From positions 10,580,023-10,644,022 of the forward strand of contig AP025062.1 of the NCBI GenBank assembly GCA_036186865.1: a stretch of DNA of 64,000 nucleotides, written 5' to 3'. This document shows positions 11,700 through 21,659 of the stretch, piece after piece (the first letter of the stretch is position 1; each line of letters starts with the position of its first letter). The position numbers were made by a program, and so were the translations under genes. The notes under the pieces are model-generated. The model saw nothing but the letters and a program-made list of their open reading frames with translations, ran no database searches and was not told the origin of the DNA. Origin of the DNA: Eustoma russellianum (Eukaryota; Streptophyta; Magnoliopsida; Gentianales; Gentianaceae).

Positions 11700-13003
11700 A
11701 TTAGCCAGAATGCAAATTTTATTAACGCCTGAAGAATAACTACTAAGCAATAAAATAAAAGATAAACATTTGGTCAATGTAGAATTTGGCTTTTTCCATA
11801 TCCTATCTGATACACTATTATGATAACTAGTAATTACACAAAATACAATAGTAAAACTAATCGAAAGTTCCATGCATGTAATCCCTATAAAAGAAATGGT
11901 TTTTGGAATATTTCTAAGCAGTTTTTGATAAAAATTAATGCCTACTTCACTTATTTGAAAAATTATCTTGGATTTAAAATATCCGCTTCTTGAAATAATA
12001 TCCACGTCACCCATTTCGATTAATGTTTTTTACTGTTACGCTACGCCATTAAAGTCATCACTAATTTTCTTTACTGAAGTGCATATAAATGCCAATACAC
12101 AGCTAAATTACTAATATATGCCAGTATACTGCTAAAATAAATAATATACGTTGGTGATTTTAACACTAAAAGAGGCCATAATTCAGGTCTAACATTTCAA
12201 TCCGTGCATGCTAAGATACCAGTTGGACCTATAAACAACGAAATACTAATTGGTGTATCAAAAATAACAATAAAAAATGAATTTCCGATGTATTAGGCTC
12301 TCGCGTTTGTATTGGGTATTATTAATATTTTTAAAAAAAAATTGGTCTCAGACCCTGACGATAGCTTTTGATGTCATTGAGATATAATTAGCATGTGTTG
12401 TTGTAAAAAAAGAAATTGTTCGATGACCAAATCCGTTTCATTGTGCACCGTACACATACACTTTTCAGTTTCTTTATTCAACGGATAATAGAATCAGTTA
12501 GCTCTTTCAAATATTTCAAAACCACAATAACTCCACAATTGACCCGATCATTTAATCTCCCTATTGTAAGTAATTACAATTTAACTCAGAATTAAACCGC
12601 TAGTCAAAGATATGGATTTTAGCCGCAATTTTAGCTAAGTGTCCTTTCTAAATGAAAAGCAAATATTTAATTTGAGCGCAAATAAAACCTATAATGGAAA
12701 CACAGCTTCGCGTTGTCAACATTTCATATCTAGTAATCTGTATTGCAATGTGATTATTTTCTAAGAAATGTAAATTTTGTTTAAGAAGTGAAAACTGCAT
12801 TTAATAAAATGTAACGGAATACCTATCAGAATAAAAATCGAAAAGAAAACTAAATGTTTGTTAAAACTTAAATATGGATGATAGCATTGATAATTTATTA
12901 GAGCAAGGGCAAATATCAAAAATAAGATCATCTATTCTATTTCCGGTCATATCTTATATCATATTTGATAAATAAATATCATATGTATTCTTTTTTTAGT
13001 GTA
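11700..13003. other. AT-rich intergenic DNA between LINE and copia A
   Basis: No coding or repeat structure is recognised. Any remaining 5' part of the LINE is too diverged to see. Confidence 0.45.
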
Positions 13004-13008
13004 ATATA
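13004..13008. repeat. Target duplication of A, left
   Basis: ATATA directly precedes the 5' LTR and matches ATATA at 19155..19159. Confidence 0.85.
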
Positions 13009-13426
13009 TGTAAGAATCAATTATAATTAATATAATTGATTGCAAGAATCTCGTGATTTATTTGTAAATCACTAATGTGGATCACATGTATAACGTACAT
13101 GTACGTTATATTGCTAGATACGTTGCAATTATTGACTGCATTAATTGTCAGATTTGATTTTGATTGATTGACAATTATTATATTTCCTTGATGGAAGGAA
13201 TTAATTGTCACTCAAATAAGGAAAGGGTTCCCTGGCCTAGCCTATAAATAGAGGGCCTGTGATATTCCATCAATCATAGCTATACAGCATTCAGATAGGC
13301 ATAGGCTGGAAGATTCTCTTTCCCGCAAGGATTATTTTCTGCAGCAGGCTTCTGATTCGAAGGCGACGACTAAACGACAATGGCCGGAGGTAACTTTTAT
13401 GCTTCCGTTGTTTTATTGGCCTTACA
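13009..13426 (+). repeat. 5' LTR of copia A
   Basis: It begins TGTAAGAATC and ends CCTTACA. It carries a TATA box (TATAAATA, 13243..13250). Near its 3' end an ATG in good context (ACGACAATGGCC) is followed 10 nt later by a splice-donor-like GTAAC. That ATG is proposed as the gag start (see the intron entry). Confidence 0.95.
13243..13250 (+). promoter_or_regulatory. TATA box of 5' LTR A
   Basis: TATAAATA lies inside the LTR about 137 bp before the proposed gag ATG. The 3' LTR has TATAAATT at 18971..18978. Transcription would start about 25-30 bp downstream. Confidence 0.7.
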
Positions 13427-14855
13427 TTTGGTATCAGAGCCACCTCTGACCATATCGCTTGTATTTAGAAAACTTTCTTCCGTACCCTTTAATGCAATCT
13501 AATCGTTCAAAAGTTACGGGATTATAGTTTTCGACGCCTTCAATATTGGTAATGAACCACGTTTGATACATGAAACCACTCATTTCATACGATATTGTTA
13601 ATCAACTGGGTTTTGATATATAAAGCCACGATTTGAGTCTGGATTTATGTAAAACTTGTTTCGATTTTGTCAAACTGAATTTTGGAATTATCGAAGTCCC
13701 GCCGTTGCATTTGATAAAGAGGAAAAAACATAGGTTTTACAATTTCCCAGCAATTCGAAGTTTACAAAATTAGTTTTGATTCTGGTGACCTATTATTTTT
13801 ATCATCATACTGCAGTATTTCCTTCATAAGCATAATAATAATACTGTCACGTGGAATCTATGTTCTTGCTATATAGTGTTCCAGGATTTAAGCCTTCCTT
13901 TTATTTTGTAAACATGTCATGAATACATTTAGACATTTTGATCTTTTTGATGGAATGCCATAATTGTTAGATATGGAAGAGAGAAAAAAAAGAAAAAAGG
14001 AGAACCTTTCGTCTCCTGATACAGTTCTTGAGGATTTTTTGTTTCCTTTAGCTGACAGTGCAATTATTATGATTGTAGTTATGGTTGGTGGCTTTACATA
14101 TATATATGAACGATATGTATATAAATATTCTTGAGTGTCTTGTCGTATGTACAGAATTTGATATATTCCTCTTTGATTGTGCCAATCATAAGGATGAAAA
14201 TTGGAGATTTTCTCAATTTTAAATGGTGAATTTCTATAAAATTTGTGGCAAATACAAAAGGTGAACTATTGAAAGTGTGATAAATACACCGTATACGTAA
14301 TCTCTATCTAGAAAGTCGGTACTTAAGCGGGACCGTCTGTGACCCCACCGCACGACCTGGGATTTTACGTGGAATAGTAATATCTATCTAGAAAATTGAT
14401 TCATGATCTTTCCTGTGGTGTTGCTGAATTGGTTCACTTCACATTTTCATTATGATTTCATCTTTTGTTGATGTCATATAAAGCGTTTTAAAGTTGATGA
14501 CATATAAAGAATTATTTTCTTAATTTTAAGATTAGTCACAACATCTTAAAATTGTACGATATAAAGAAAATAAAATGTCATCATACCTATGGTTTTGATT
14601 AATAAGGTAGTCACTATGCCCCATAGGGAAGTGGTTGTTTTATTAATCAAGAAAATTAAACATAAACTTTTTCTATGCCCACATGTACGGAAATATTTTG
14701 GCTTGTTTAATTTTCATATCGTTTTAAGTATATTCTATGCATGAGTGCGACATCTACCCACAGGAAGGTTTAGAATATACTATTTGAATTATCTTGATTA
14801 ATTCATTCTGGTTATATATGTTCATAGCATGATATGTGTTTCTTTGGTTATGCAG
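13390..14855 (+). other. Proposed leader intron of A, donor inside the LTR
   Basis: The donor GTAAC at 13390 follows ATG GCC GGA G. The acceptor is a T-rich tract ending TTATGCAG at 14855. Removing 1,466 bp joins the LTR-encoded ATG in frame to TT ATT CCC at 14856, the first codons of the gag frame. The excised stretch contains the primer binding site and 1.4 kb of untranslated leader. In-frame joining and the strong ATG context support it; RNA evidence is lacking. Confidence 0.6.
13429..13440 (+). other. Primer binding site of A
   Basis: TGGTATCAGAGC starts two bases after the LTR end. It is complementary to the 3' end of plant initiator Met tRNA. Confidence 0.9.
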
Positions 14856-15600
14856 TTATTCCCACTACTGCTTTATTTGATTCTGCTAAAACTCCAATGC
14901 TGACTGGTGACAATTTTACTGAATGGAAGGATAATATCCTTTTGACGTTAGAGTGTATGGACTTAGACCTGGCAATCCGTGAGGAAAAACCACCAAATCC
15001 TATAGAATCAAGTACGCCATCTGAGAGGTCTAGTTACGAGCGTTGGGAGCGATCTAATCGCCTTAGCATGATGCTCATCAAGTCTCGTATAAGTCCAAGC
15101 ATTAGGGGTTCTATCCCTAATCTTGATAATGTCAAAGCTTACATGAAATCCATTGATGATCAATTTGTAAGCCCTGACAAGGCGGTAGCCAGCACCCTTA
15201 TGAATAGGCTTTCACACATGACCCATGATAGAAGTCGTGGTGTGCGCGAGCATATCATGGAGATGAGGGACATTGTTGCTAAATTAAGCTCCCTAAAGGT
15301 TGAAATCTCGGAGTCATTCCTGGTGCATTTTATACTCAACTCTCTCTCTTCGGAGTTCACTCCTATTAAGATCTCATACAACACACATAAAGAAAACTAG
15401 TCAATTAATGAACTTCTGACCATGTGTGTTCAAGAGGAGCAGAGGTTGAAGAATGAGTCCATTGAGTCTGTGCATCTTGCGACTCATTTTAAGAGAAATG
15501 CAAAGAAGGACAAATGTGTTCCAATGAAGAAAACCGGCAATAAAGACAAATGTTAGTTTTGCAAGAAAAATGGACACTGGAAGAAAGATTGTCTGAAATA
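14856..15600 (+). pseudogene. Gag of copia A
   Basis: This is the capsid/nucleocapsid part. It contains a retrotransposon gag (UBN2-type) region with LTGDNFTEWKDNI near the start and HFILNSLSSEF further on. A stop at about 15,400 is followed in the same frame by ELLTMCVQEEQRLKN. The CCHC zinc knuckle lies at 15551..15592, and a TAG replaces the residue after the first cysteine. The two stops make Gag non-functional. If the proposed splice is real, the first three codons and the first base of the fourth come from the LTR (13380..13389). Otherwise the ATG at 14834 is the first available start. Confidence 0.85.
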
Positions 15601-15619
15601 TAAAGGACTGGAGAAGAAA

Positions 15620-16021
15620 TGTAATTTTTCCTTTGTGTGTCATGAATTTAATTTTACTGAGGTTTCTGATAATACATGGTTGATTGATTGTGGTTCTACA
15701 ATTCAAATTGTGAAAACCATGCAGGGCTTTCTAAACCCGAGGAAGCCAAATGAAAGTGAGCAATGTATCTATTCTGGAAACCGGATGCGATCTACTGTTG
15801 AAGGAGTGAGATCTTATACGCTCATTTTGAAAACTGGTTTTCAACTTGATTTGGAAAACACCTTTTATGTACCTTCTTTTTCCAGAAATTTAGTTTCTCT
15901 TTCAAGACTTTCGATTATTGGATATGAATTCTATTCACATCTTTTTGTAATGAATGTATTGAAAGAGAATAAAGTTATTGGTTCTGCGAAATTGAATGGT
16001 TTTTGTTTCAACTTGAGTTAG
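15620..16021 (+). pseudogene. Aspartic protease of copia A
   Basis: NTWLIDCGSTIQIV marks the retropepsin active site, in which the usual DSG triad is changed to DCG. NLVSLSRLS, typical of the copia protease end, follows. A stop at 16,021 separates it from the pre-integrase region, which overlaps in another frame. It is inactive. Confidence 0.8.
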
Positions 16022-16335
16022 ATCCCATTTACGAGCATACTCTTTTAACAGAAACTGGTACAAAGCGTTGCATTATCAATGAGAACTCATCAAGTCTTTG
16101 GCGTAAAAGATTGGGACATATCTCAATCGAAAGAATGAAAAGATTGGTGAATGAAGGAGTTTTACAAACTCTAGACTTCACTGATTTAGGTACTTGTGTG
16201 GGATGCATAAAGGGCAAGCAAACCAACAAGACCATTAAGGGTGCCAAAAGAAGTTCTCAACCTCTTGAAATCATACACACGGATATCTGTGGACCTTTTC
16301 ATACATCTTACTTGAATGGTCAGAAGCATGATTAG
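16003..16335 (+). pseudogene. Integrase N-terminal (GAG-pre-integrase) region of copia A
   Basis: LWRKRLGHIS, then CVGCIKGKQ, form the HHCC-type zinc-binding domain. HTDICGPFH carries the first catalytic aspartate of the integrase core. The reading frame ends shortly after at TSYLN, where the core is deleted. Confidence 0.85.
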
Positions 16336-16627
16336 CACAACGAATTTTCCTATATCCTTATGGAGTGAAGCTCTAAAAACCGCTGTGTATGTTTTAAATC
16401 GGGTTCCATCTAAGGCTGTTCCTAAAACACCTTTCGACTTGTGGAATGGTTGGAAACCAAGTTTAAAACATTTACACATATGGGGTTGTCTAGTTGAAGT
16501 TAGGGTATACAACCCAAGCATAAAGAAAATGGATGAACGAATGAAAAGCGGTTATTTTATTGGGAGTGATTCGAATCGTGAATTCAATTTTGAGGAAGTA
16601 AGGGATACACAAGTTGTACCCCTATAG
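16316..16627 (+). pseudogene. Integrase C-terminal remnant of copia A after core deletion
   Basis: MVRSMISTTNFPISLWSEALK and the following LNRVPSKAVPKTPFDLW match the part of copia integrases that normally comes about 95-100 residues after the first aspartate. The segment with the second Asp and the Glu is missing. The junction is at about 16,316. A stop at 16,625 ends the frame. Confidence 0.85.
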
Positions 16628-17486
16628 GTGGACAATTCGGTTGCTATTCAACAAAATGAAGAGCCGCCAATTGTACAACCTCAAATTGAAGAATCACATC
16701 AAGAACAAACTGAACCCACTAATCCCACATCTACTGACTCAGTGGGAGTACGAAGATCCTCAAGAACTAAAAGGCCAGCAATTTCTAGCGATTATGTTGT
16801 ATATCTTCAAGAGTCCGAGTATGACATTGGACTAAATCATGACCCTGTCTCATTTTCACAAGCCATGAGTTGTGACAAATCATCACTATGGTACGATGCC
16901 ATGAAAGAGGAGATGGAATCAATGGCTAAAAACAATGTCCGGGAACTTGTTCCATTACCAAACAGAGCCTCTGGTGGGATGCAAATGGGTCTTTAAGACC
17001 AAAAGAGACTCGTTTGGTAACGTTGTATGATATAAAACCAGACTTGTAATCAAAGGTTTCACTCAGAAAGAAGGCATTGATTACCATGAAACCTTCTCTC
17101 CAGTCTCAAAGAAGGATTCATTTCGGATATGGCATTAGTAGCTCATTTTGATCTCAAGCTACATCAAATGGATTGTAAAAACTGCGTTTTTGAATGGGGT
17201 TCTTGATGAAGAGGTATACATGCGTCAACCTGAAGGCTTTGTCAATTCTGATAATGATCAACTAGTTTGCAAATTGCATAAATCCATATATGGGCTTAAA
17301 CAGGCTTCACGTCAATGGAACATCAGGTTTCATGAGGTAATCTCTTCATTCGGTTTCGTAGAGAACATTGTTGATCAATGTATATACCTCAAAACGAGTG
17401 GGAGCATATACATTTTCTTAGTCCTATATGTGGATGATATTCTACTGGCAAGCATTGATCTTGGGTCATTGCATGAGACCAAGTGA
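16628..17486 (+). pseudogene. Reverse transcriptase of copia A
   Basis: This has WYDAMKEEMESM (RVT_2 start), GCKWVFKTKRDSFGN, KTAFLNGVLDEEVYM and the catalytic LYVDDILLAS, with the YVDD pair intact. It is split by frame changes near 16,975 and 17,130 and by a TGA after FGNVV. It ends at a stop at 17,486. Confidence 0.9.
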
Positions 17487-17495
17487 TTTCTCGCT

Positions 17496-18408
17496 TTGAA
17501 CATTGATATGAAGGATATGGGTGAAGCCTCTTATGTCCTTGGCATAAAGATTCACAGAGATAGAACAAGTAAAGTACTTGGTCTTTCTCAGAAGGCCTAC
17601 ATCATCAAAGTACTTGAGAAATTTTCTATGCAGAATTGTGCGTCCATTGCGTCACCTATTGTCAAAGGAGAAAAGTTCAGTTTGGACCAGTGTCCTAAAA
17701 ATGCATTGGAGCAGGATCAAATGAAAAGCATTCCATATGCCTCGCTCATTGGGAGCCTTATGTATGCACTGGTCTGTACCAGACCTGATATTGCATTTGC
17801 AGTTGGAGTACTTGGTAGATATGAAAGCAACCCTAGTATGGCTCATTGGAAAGCAGCCAAGAGGGTGTTGAGATATTTACAAGGAACCAAAGATTATGAG
17901 CTCACATACAGACGATCAGAGAATTTGGAAGTCATTGGATATTCTGATTCTGATTATGCTGGTTGTGTGGATACGAGTAAGTCTACTTCTGGATACATCT
18001 TTCTTCTTGGTGGAGGAGCTGTATCTTGGAGGAGTAAGAAGCAATCCATTATTGCTTCATCCACAATGGAGGCTGAGTTTATTGCATGCTATGAAGCTAC
18101 GTCACAGGCCTTATGGATGAGAAATATCATCAGTGGCCTTAAGGTTGTCGATATTGTTGATAGACCCATAAAGATTTTCTACGACAATTCAGCTGCTGTG
18201 TTCGTTGCGAAAAATAACAAAAGTGGGAGTCGCAGTAAACATATCGACATAAAGTATTTGAAGGTCAGAGATCATGTTAAACAAGGAGAAGTGAAGATTT
18301 AACACATTAGTATGGAGTCAATGGTTGCTGATCCTATGACTAAAGGATTATCGGTTAAAGTTTTCAGGGATCATGCTGCTGATATGGGACTTCTTAGTTC
18401 TCCTTGAT
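17496..18408 (+). pseudogene. RNase H of copia A
   Basis: 268 open codons run from MNIDMKDMGEASYVLGIKIH to QGEVKI. They include the copia RNase H aspartates (YSDSDYAGC), the glutamate in TMEAEF and the DNSAA motif. A TAA at 18300..18302 interrupts the frame. It then reads on in frame through MVADPMTKGLS to the natural stop at 18,406. A single nonsense change therefore broke this domain. Confidence 0.9.
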
Positions 18409-18724
18409 TTATTGTACTTTGATCTTAATTTGTCTAGACATTTGTTAACTTTGAATATGCGCATTTAAAGTTGTAGGATCTATTTGATCCATGGACGTGG
18501 ACACATTTTGAGATGATTTATAGTAAATCATTCATTTTGTTCGATTGAGTGTATGATGCATTGTAATTCTTGGAAGGAAGTGCTTGACATCGAAGCATGA
18601 CCGCCTTGATTCATGTGTTGTATTTTCAATCTAAGTTTGGTAGTCAATAGATCCAAGTGACAATAAATTATGGCCATATTGTTTTGTCATTATGACGTGT
18701 TATTTAGCATTCGACATGTGATCC

Positions 18725-18735
18725 AAGTGGGAGAA
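18725..18735 (+). other. Polypurine tract of A
   Basis: AAGTGGGAGAA lies directly before the 3' LTR. It is the plus-strand primer site for reverse transcription. Confidence 0.85.
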
Positions 18736-19154
18736 TGTAAGAATCAATTATAATTAATATAATTGATTGCAAGAATATCGTGATTTAATTGTAAATCAAT
18801 AATGTGGATCACATGTATAAAGTATATGTACGTTATATTGGCTGGATACGTTGCAATTGTTGACTGCATTAATTGTCAGATTTGATTTTGATTGATTGAT
18901 AATTATTATGTTTCCTTTTTGGAAGGAATTAATTGTCAGTCAAATAAGGAAAGGGGTCCCTGGCCTAGCCTATAAATTGAGGGCCTGTGATATTCCATCA
19001 ATCATAGCTATACAGCATTCAGATAGGCATAGGCTGAAAGACTCTCTTTCCCTCAAGGATTCTTCTCTGCAGCAGGCTTCTGATTCGAAGGCGACGACTA
19101 AACGATAATGGCCGGAGGTAACTTTTATGCTTCCGTTGTTTTATTGGCCTTACA
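18736..19154 (+). repeat. 3' LTR of copia A
   Basis: It begins TGTAAGAATC and ends CTTACA. It keeps the ATGGCCGGAG-GTAAC start/donor pair at about 19,108, so it could in principle donate a short coding exon to sequence on its right. Confidence 0.95.
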
Positions 19155-19159
19155 ATATA
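19155..19159. repeat. Target duplication of A, right
   Basis: ATATA directly follows the 3' LTR and is identical to the left copy. Confidence 0.85.
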
Positions 19160-19901
19160 CTGTCCTGATATCTTCGATCGAGGATGCTATTAAATCGTTA
19201 TATTTTCGGGTGTTTTATAGAAACGTATATCTACCTACCAATAAAGAGAAAGTGTTATATCCAGTAGTTTTATAAATTAAAATTTTTGATTGATAATAAT
19301 TATAGACAACGTCATAGAAATGTAATTATACCAAAATATATAATTTCGACACATAAATTTGTTGTACGATAATATTAGGATATACATACACACGTCTTTG
19401 TTTCTCTCTATATATATAATTATAGTTATAAAAGGAAAAGGACAGACCTCCCCACGTCGATAAGAAAAAAAGGGGGCGGCTCATAGGCGTGCCTATAACG
19501 CATGGAGTTCGCATGGTCGACCAAAGAATTTTGACATAAAAGTAAAATGTCGTTATACACTTAAAGATTTTACTTGGTTTTCATTACGATTTATTACTTA
19601 GTTTGGAAGAAAATAAACGGTATTGCTTACCGAATATGAAGCAAAGTGCGGCAACGGGAGTTTGATTTCCAGGGGGGGTAACTGAAAAGGCGTCTGATTG
19701 AGTATAGATTCAGAGCTAAAGAAAAGAGAAGAAAAAAGGTGGTTCTTTCGAGATTTATCAAGAGTCGAAACCAACGATTTTGTGCACAGAAAAAAAAAAA
19801 AAAAGAGAAGAAAAAAATCTACGTATCTATAACAAAGAGCTGCTGCATATGTTTGATTGATGGACTTGAATATACATAGCTGGAGTTTTTAGTATAGTTA
19901 G
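19160..19901. other. Spacer between A and the nested block
   Basis: AT-rich DNA with a poly-A tract near 19,790. No gene or element end is seen apart from GTTAG at 19897..19901, a possible but unpaired target duplication of element H. Confidence 0.4.
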
Positions 19902-20614
19902 TGTAGCGTCCCGCTCCTGAGTCCTAGCTTCGGGAGCGGTGCATCCGTCGTCGTAGTCTACTACGAGAATTACAAGGCGTCGTTCAAACTTCTTACATGT
20001 CAGAAATAACGTATAAATGTTTTTGCGGAAACGATATTTAAAATTCAAATTCAATGTATAAATAATCTCAATATGGAAATAAATGAAATGTGTAGGGATG
20101 ACGAAACTCAATACATCAAAATAGAATCCTTAAAGTCTGACATAAAAGAAGTAAATCTGATAATCCATCAATGTCTCCCAAGTAAATCCCGTAGCTTCAC
20201 TCTCTACAACTAGCCTGGTCTGACCCGTCCTCAATGAAGATATACTCGAAATCATGCTCACCTAGAGTGGGGGGAAGTAGGGGTGAGTGATATGACGTCA
20301 CGCTGTAGGTAACCACCTCTATCCGATGTGGAAACAAACATACAACAACGGTTTGTACACATAACCACATAGTCCAAGGAACAACACGGAAGCATAAAGT
20401 AAATAGCTGCATAAAGTAAGTCACTCTACATAATAATGCGCAATTTCATGATGCATGCGCCTCTTCTACGTGTCACACTCAACAAAGGTCATCTCATACG
20501 GTATGTCCATGTCTCTACCGTGCAATGCATGATCCCATGACCTAACTGAGTGCCACTGTAGCTCTTGACTACAACCTACCATTTCTTAGTGCCACTGTAT
20601 CTCTTGACTACAGC
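19902..20614 (-). repeat. H 3' LTR, part 1 (R/U5 end)
   Basis: It matches 61400 onward: the same terminus, the U5 hairpin (19953..19973), the acceptor-like site at 20262..20263 and the start of the 39-bp minisatellite. It is interrupted at 20,614 by E. Confidence 0.85.
20610..20614. repeat. Target duplication of E, left
   Basis: ACAGC precedes TGTACCGCCC and matches ACAGC at 35943..35947. Confidence 0.85.
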
Positions 20615-21654
20615 TGTACCGCCCTGCCCGGAACGAGGGTCTCGGCGCGGTGCATCCGCCGTACTCTACTATGAGAAGTACAATGCTTCGATGCCATTCG
20701 TAAGCACATCTCGCCTGAGACTTAAATTGGTATAGCGGAAGCATAAAAACTTAAGCATAAAAGGGTCAGCAGATAACATTATCCCAAAATAGAGTACAGA
20801 ACAGTTCAACAAAACCAGAAGACTATAATACAATCATTCATCATGAGGTAAAGCCATCATCCCGAGTCCTACATCGCTCAATCACCGTTCATCTCTCTCG
20901 GCTCATCCTCGATGTACTCAGCTTCAAAATTCCTGTCCTCTACAAAGTTTATATATAAACAACGGTTAGGCGATAATCACCTGGCAAGTCCAATAATTGG
21001 ATCCTCCATGCCGGATCATGCAAGATGAGACATGATAGTAAGAAAACATAAATAAGAACATAAACAACTTTTCATGTCTCAGTTTCAGAAAATAATTAAC
21101 ATTACACATAACAGCAAATAATTAAACAAGATATTCATACTATCATCACATACGAAAGCAGAATCTATTCTACCTATTCCCATAGAAGTTCAACCGGAAT
21201 ATGTTCATTCCTAACCTATGAATTCAGGTCTTATTCTAACTGTCAAGGTTCCATACATCCTTAATTGTTCCTCCTAGCATAATCATCATCTTACTTTCTA
21301 CTCGTAAGGTTACATTTTTCTTATCTTGAACTTAAAAGTCTTCTTTAGTTGTAACTTAAAAGTTCACAAAACATGATCTTGAAAATTCATGACATGAACT
21401 TTCTTTAATATGCAAAACATGACATAACATATGATGGCCATCTCCACGTAAGAACTATACCAACGACATACAGAATAATCTCCCAAATAGTCATAAGTAC
21501 AAATATGGCTTCCTTTGGTCCAACCAAGGTATTACACATATGTACATATCACTAATGGTGATGCAGTGCCCGAGATCCCTTAGGTCCAACTCAGGTGTTA
21601 CACTCGGCTATAAACATAAACATATCAGAACATAACTCATACCCATGACACCAA

Positions 21655-21659
21655 CCACC
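21655..21659. repeat. Target duplication of B, left
   Basis: CCACC before TGTAGGATTTGC; same as 33015..33019. Confidence 0.85.

Larger units (their letters stand above)
13009..19154 (+). mobile_element. Ty1/copia LTR retrotransposon A (complete, inactive)
   Basis: This 6,146-bp element has LTRs of 418 and 419 bp that start TG and end CA. It is flanked by ATATA duplications (13004..13008 and 19155..19159). A primer binding site follows the 5' LTR and a purine tract precedes the 3' LTR. Gag, protease, integrase, RT and RNase H appear in copia order on the plus strand. About 20 substitutions separate the two LTRs by eye (roughly 5 percent), so the insertion is not recent. The coding region has many stops, frame changes and an internal deletion of the integrase core. 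The copia lineage was not assigned. Confidence 0.95.

Noticed and set aside
11637..12014. Minus-strand frame upstream of the LINE endonuclease as its N-terminus
   Set aside because: The sequence shows no endonuclease motifs and is AT-rich and hydrophobic.
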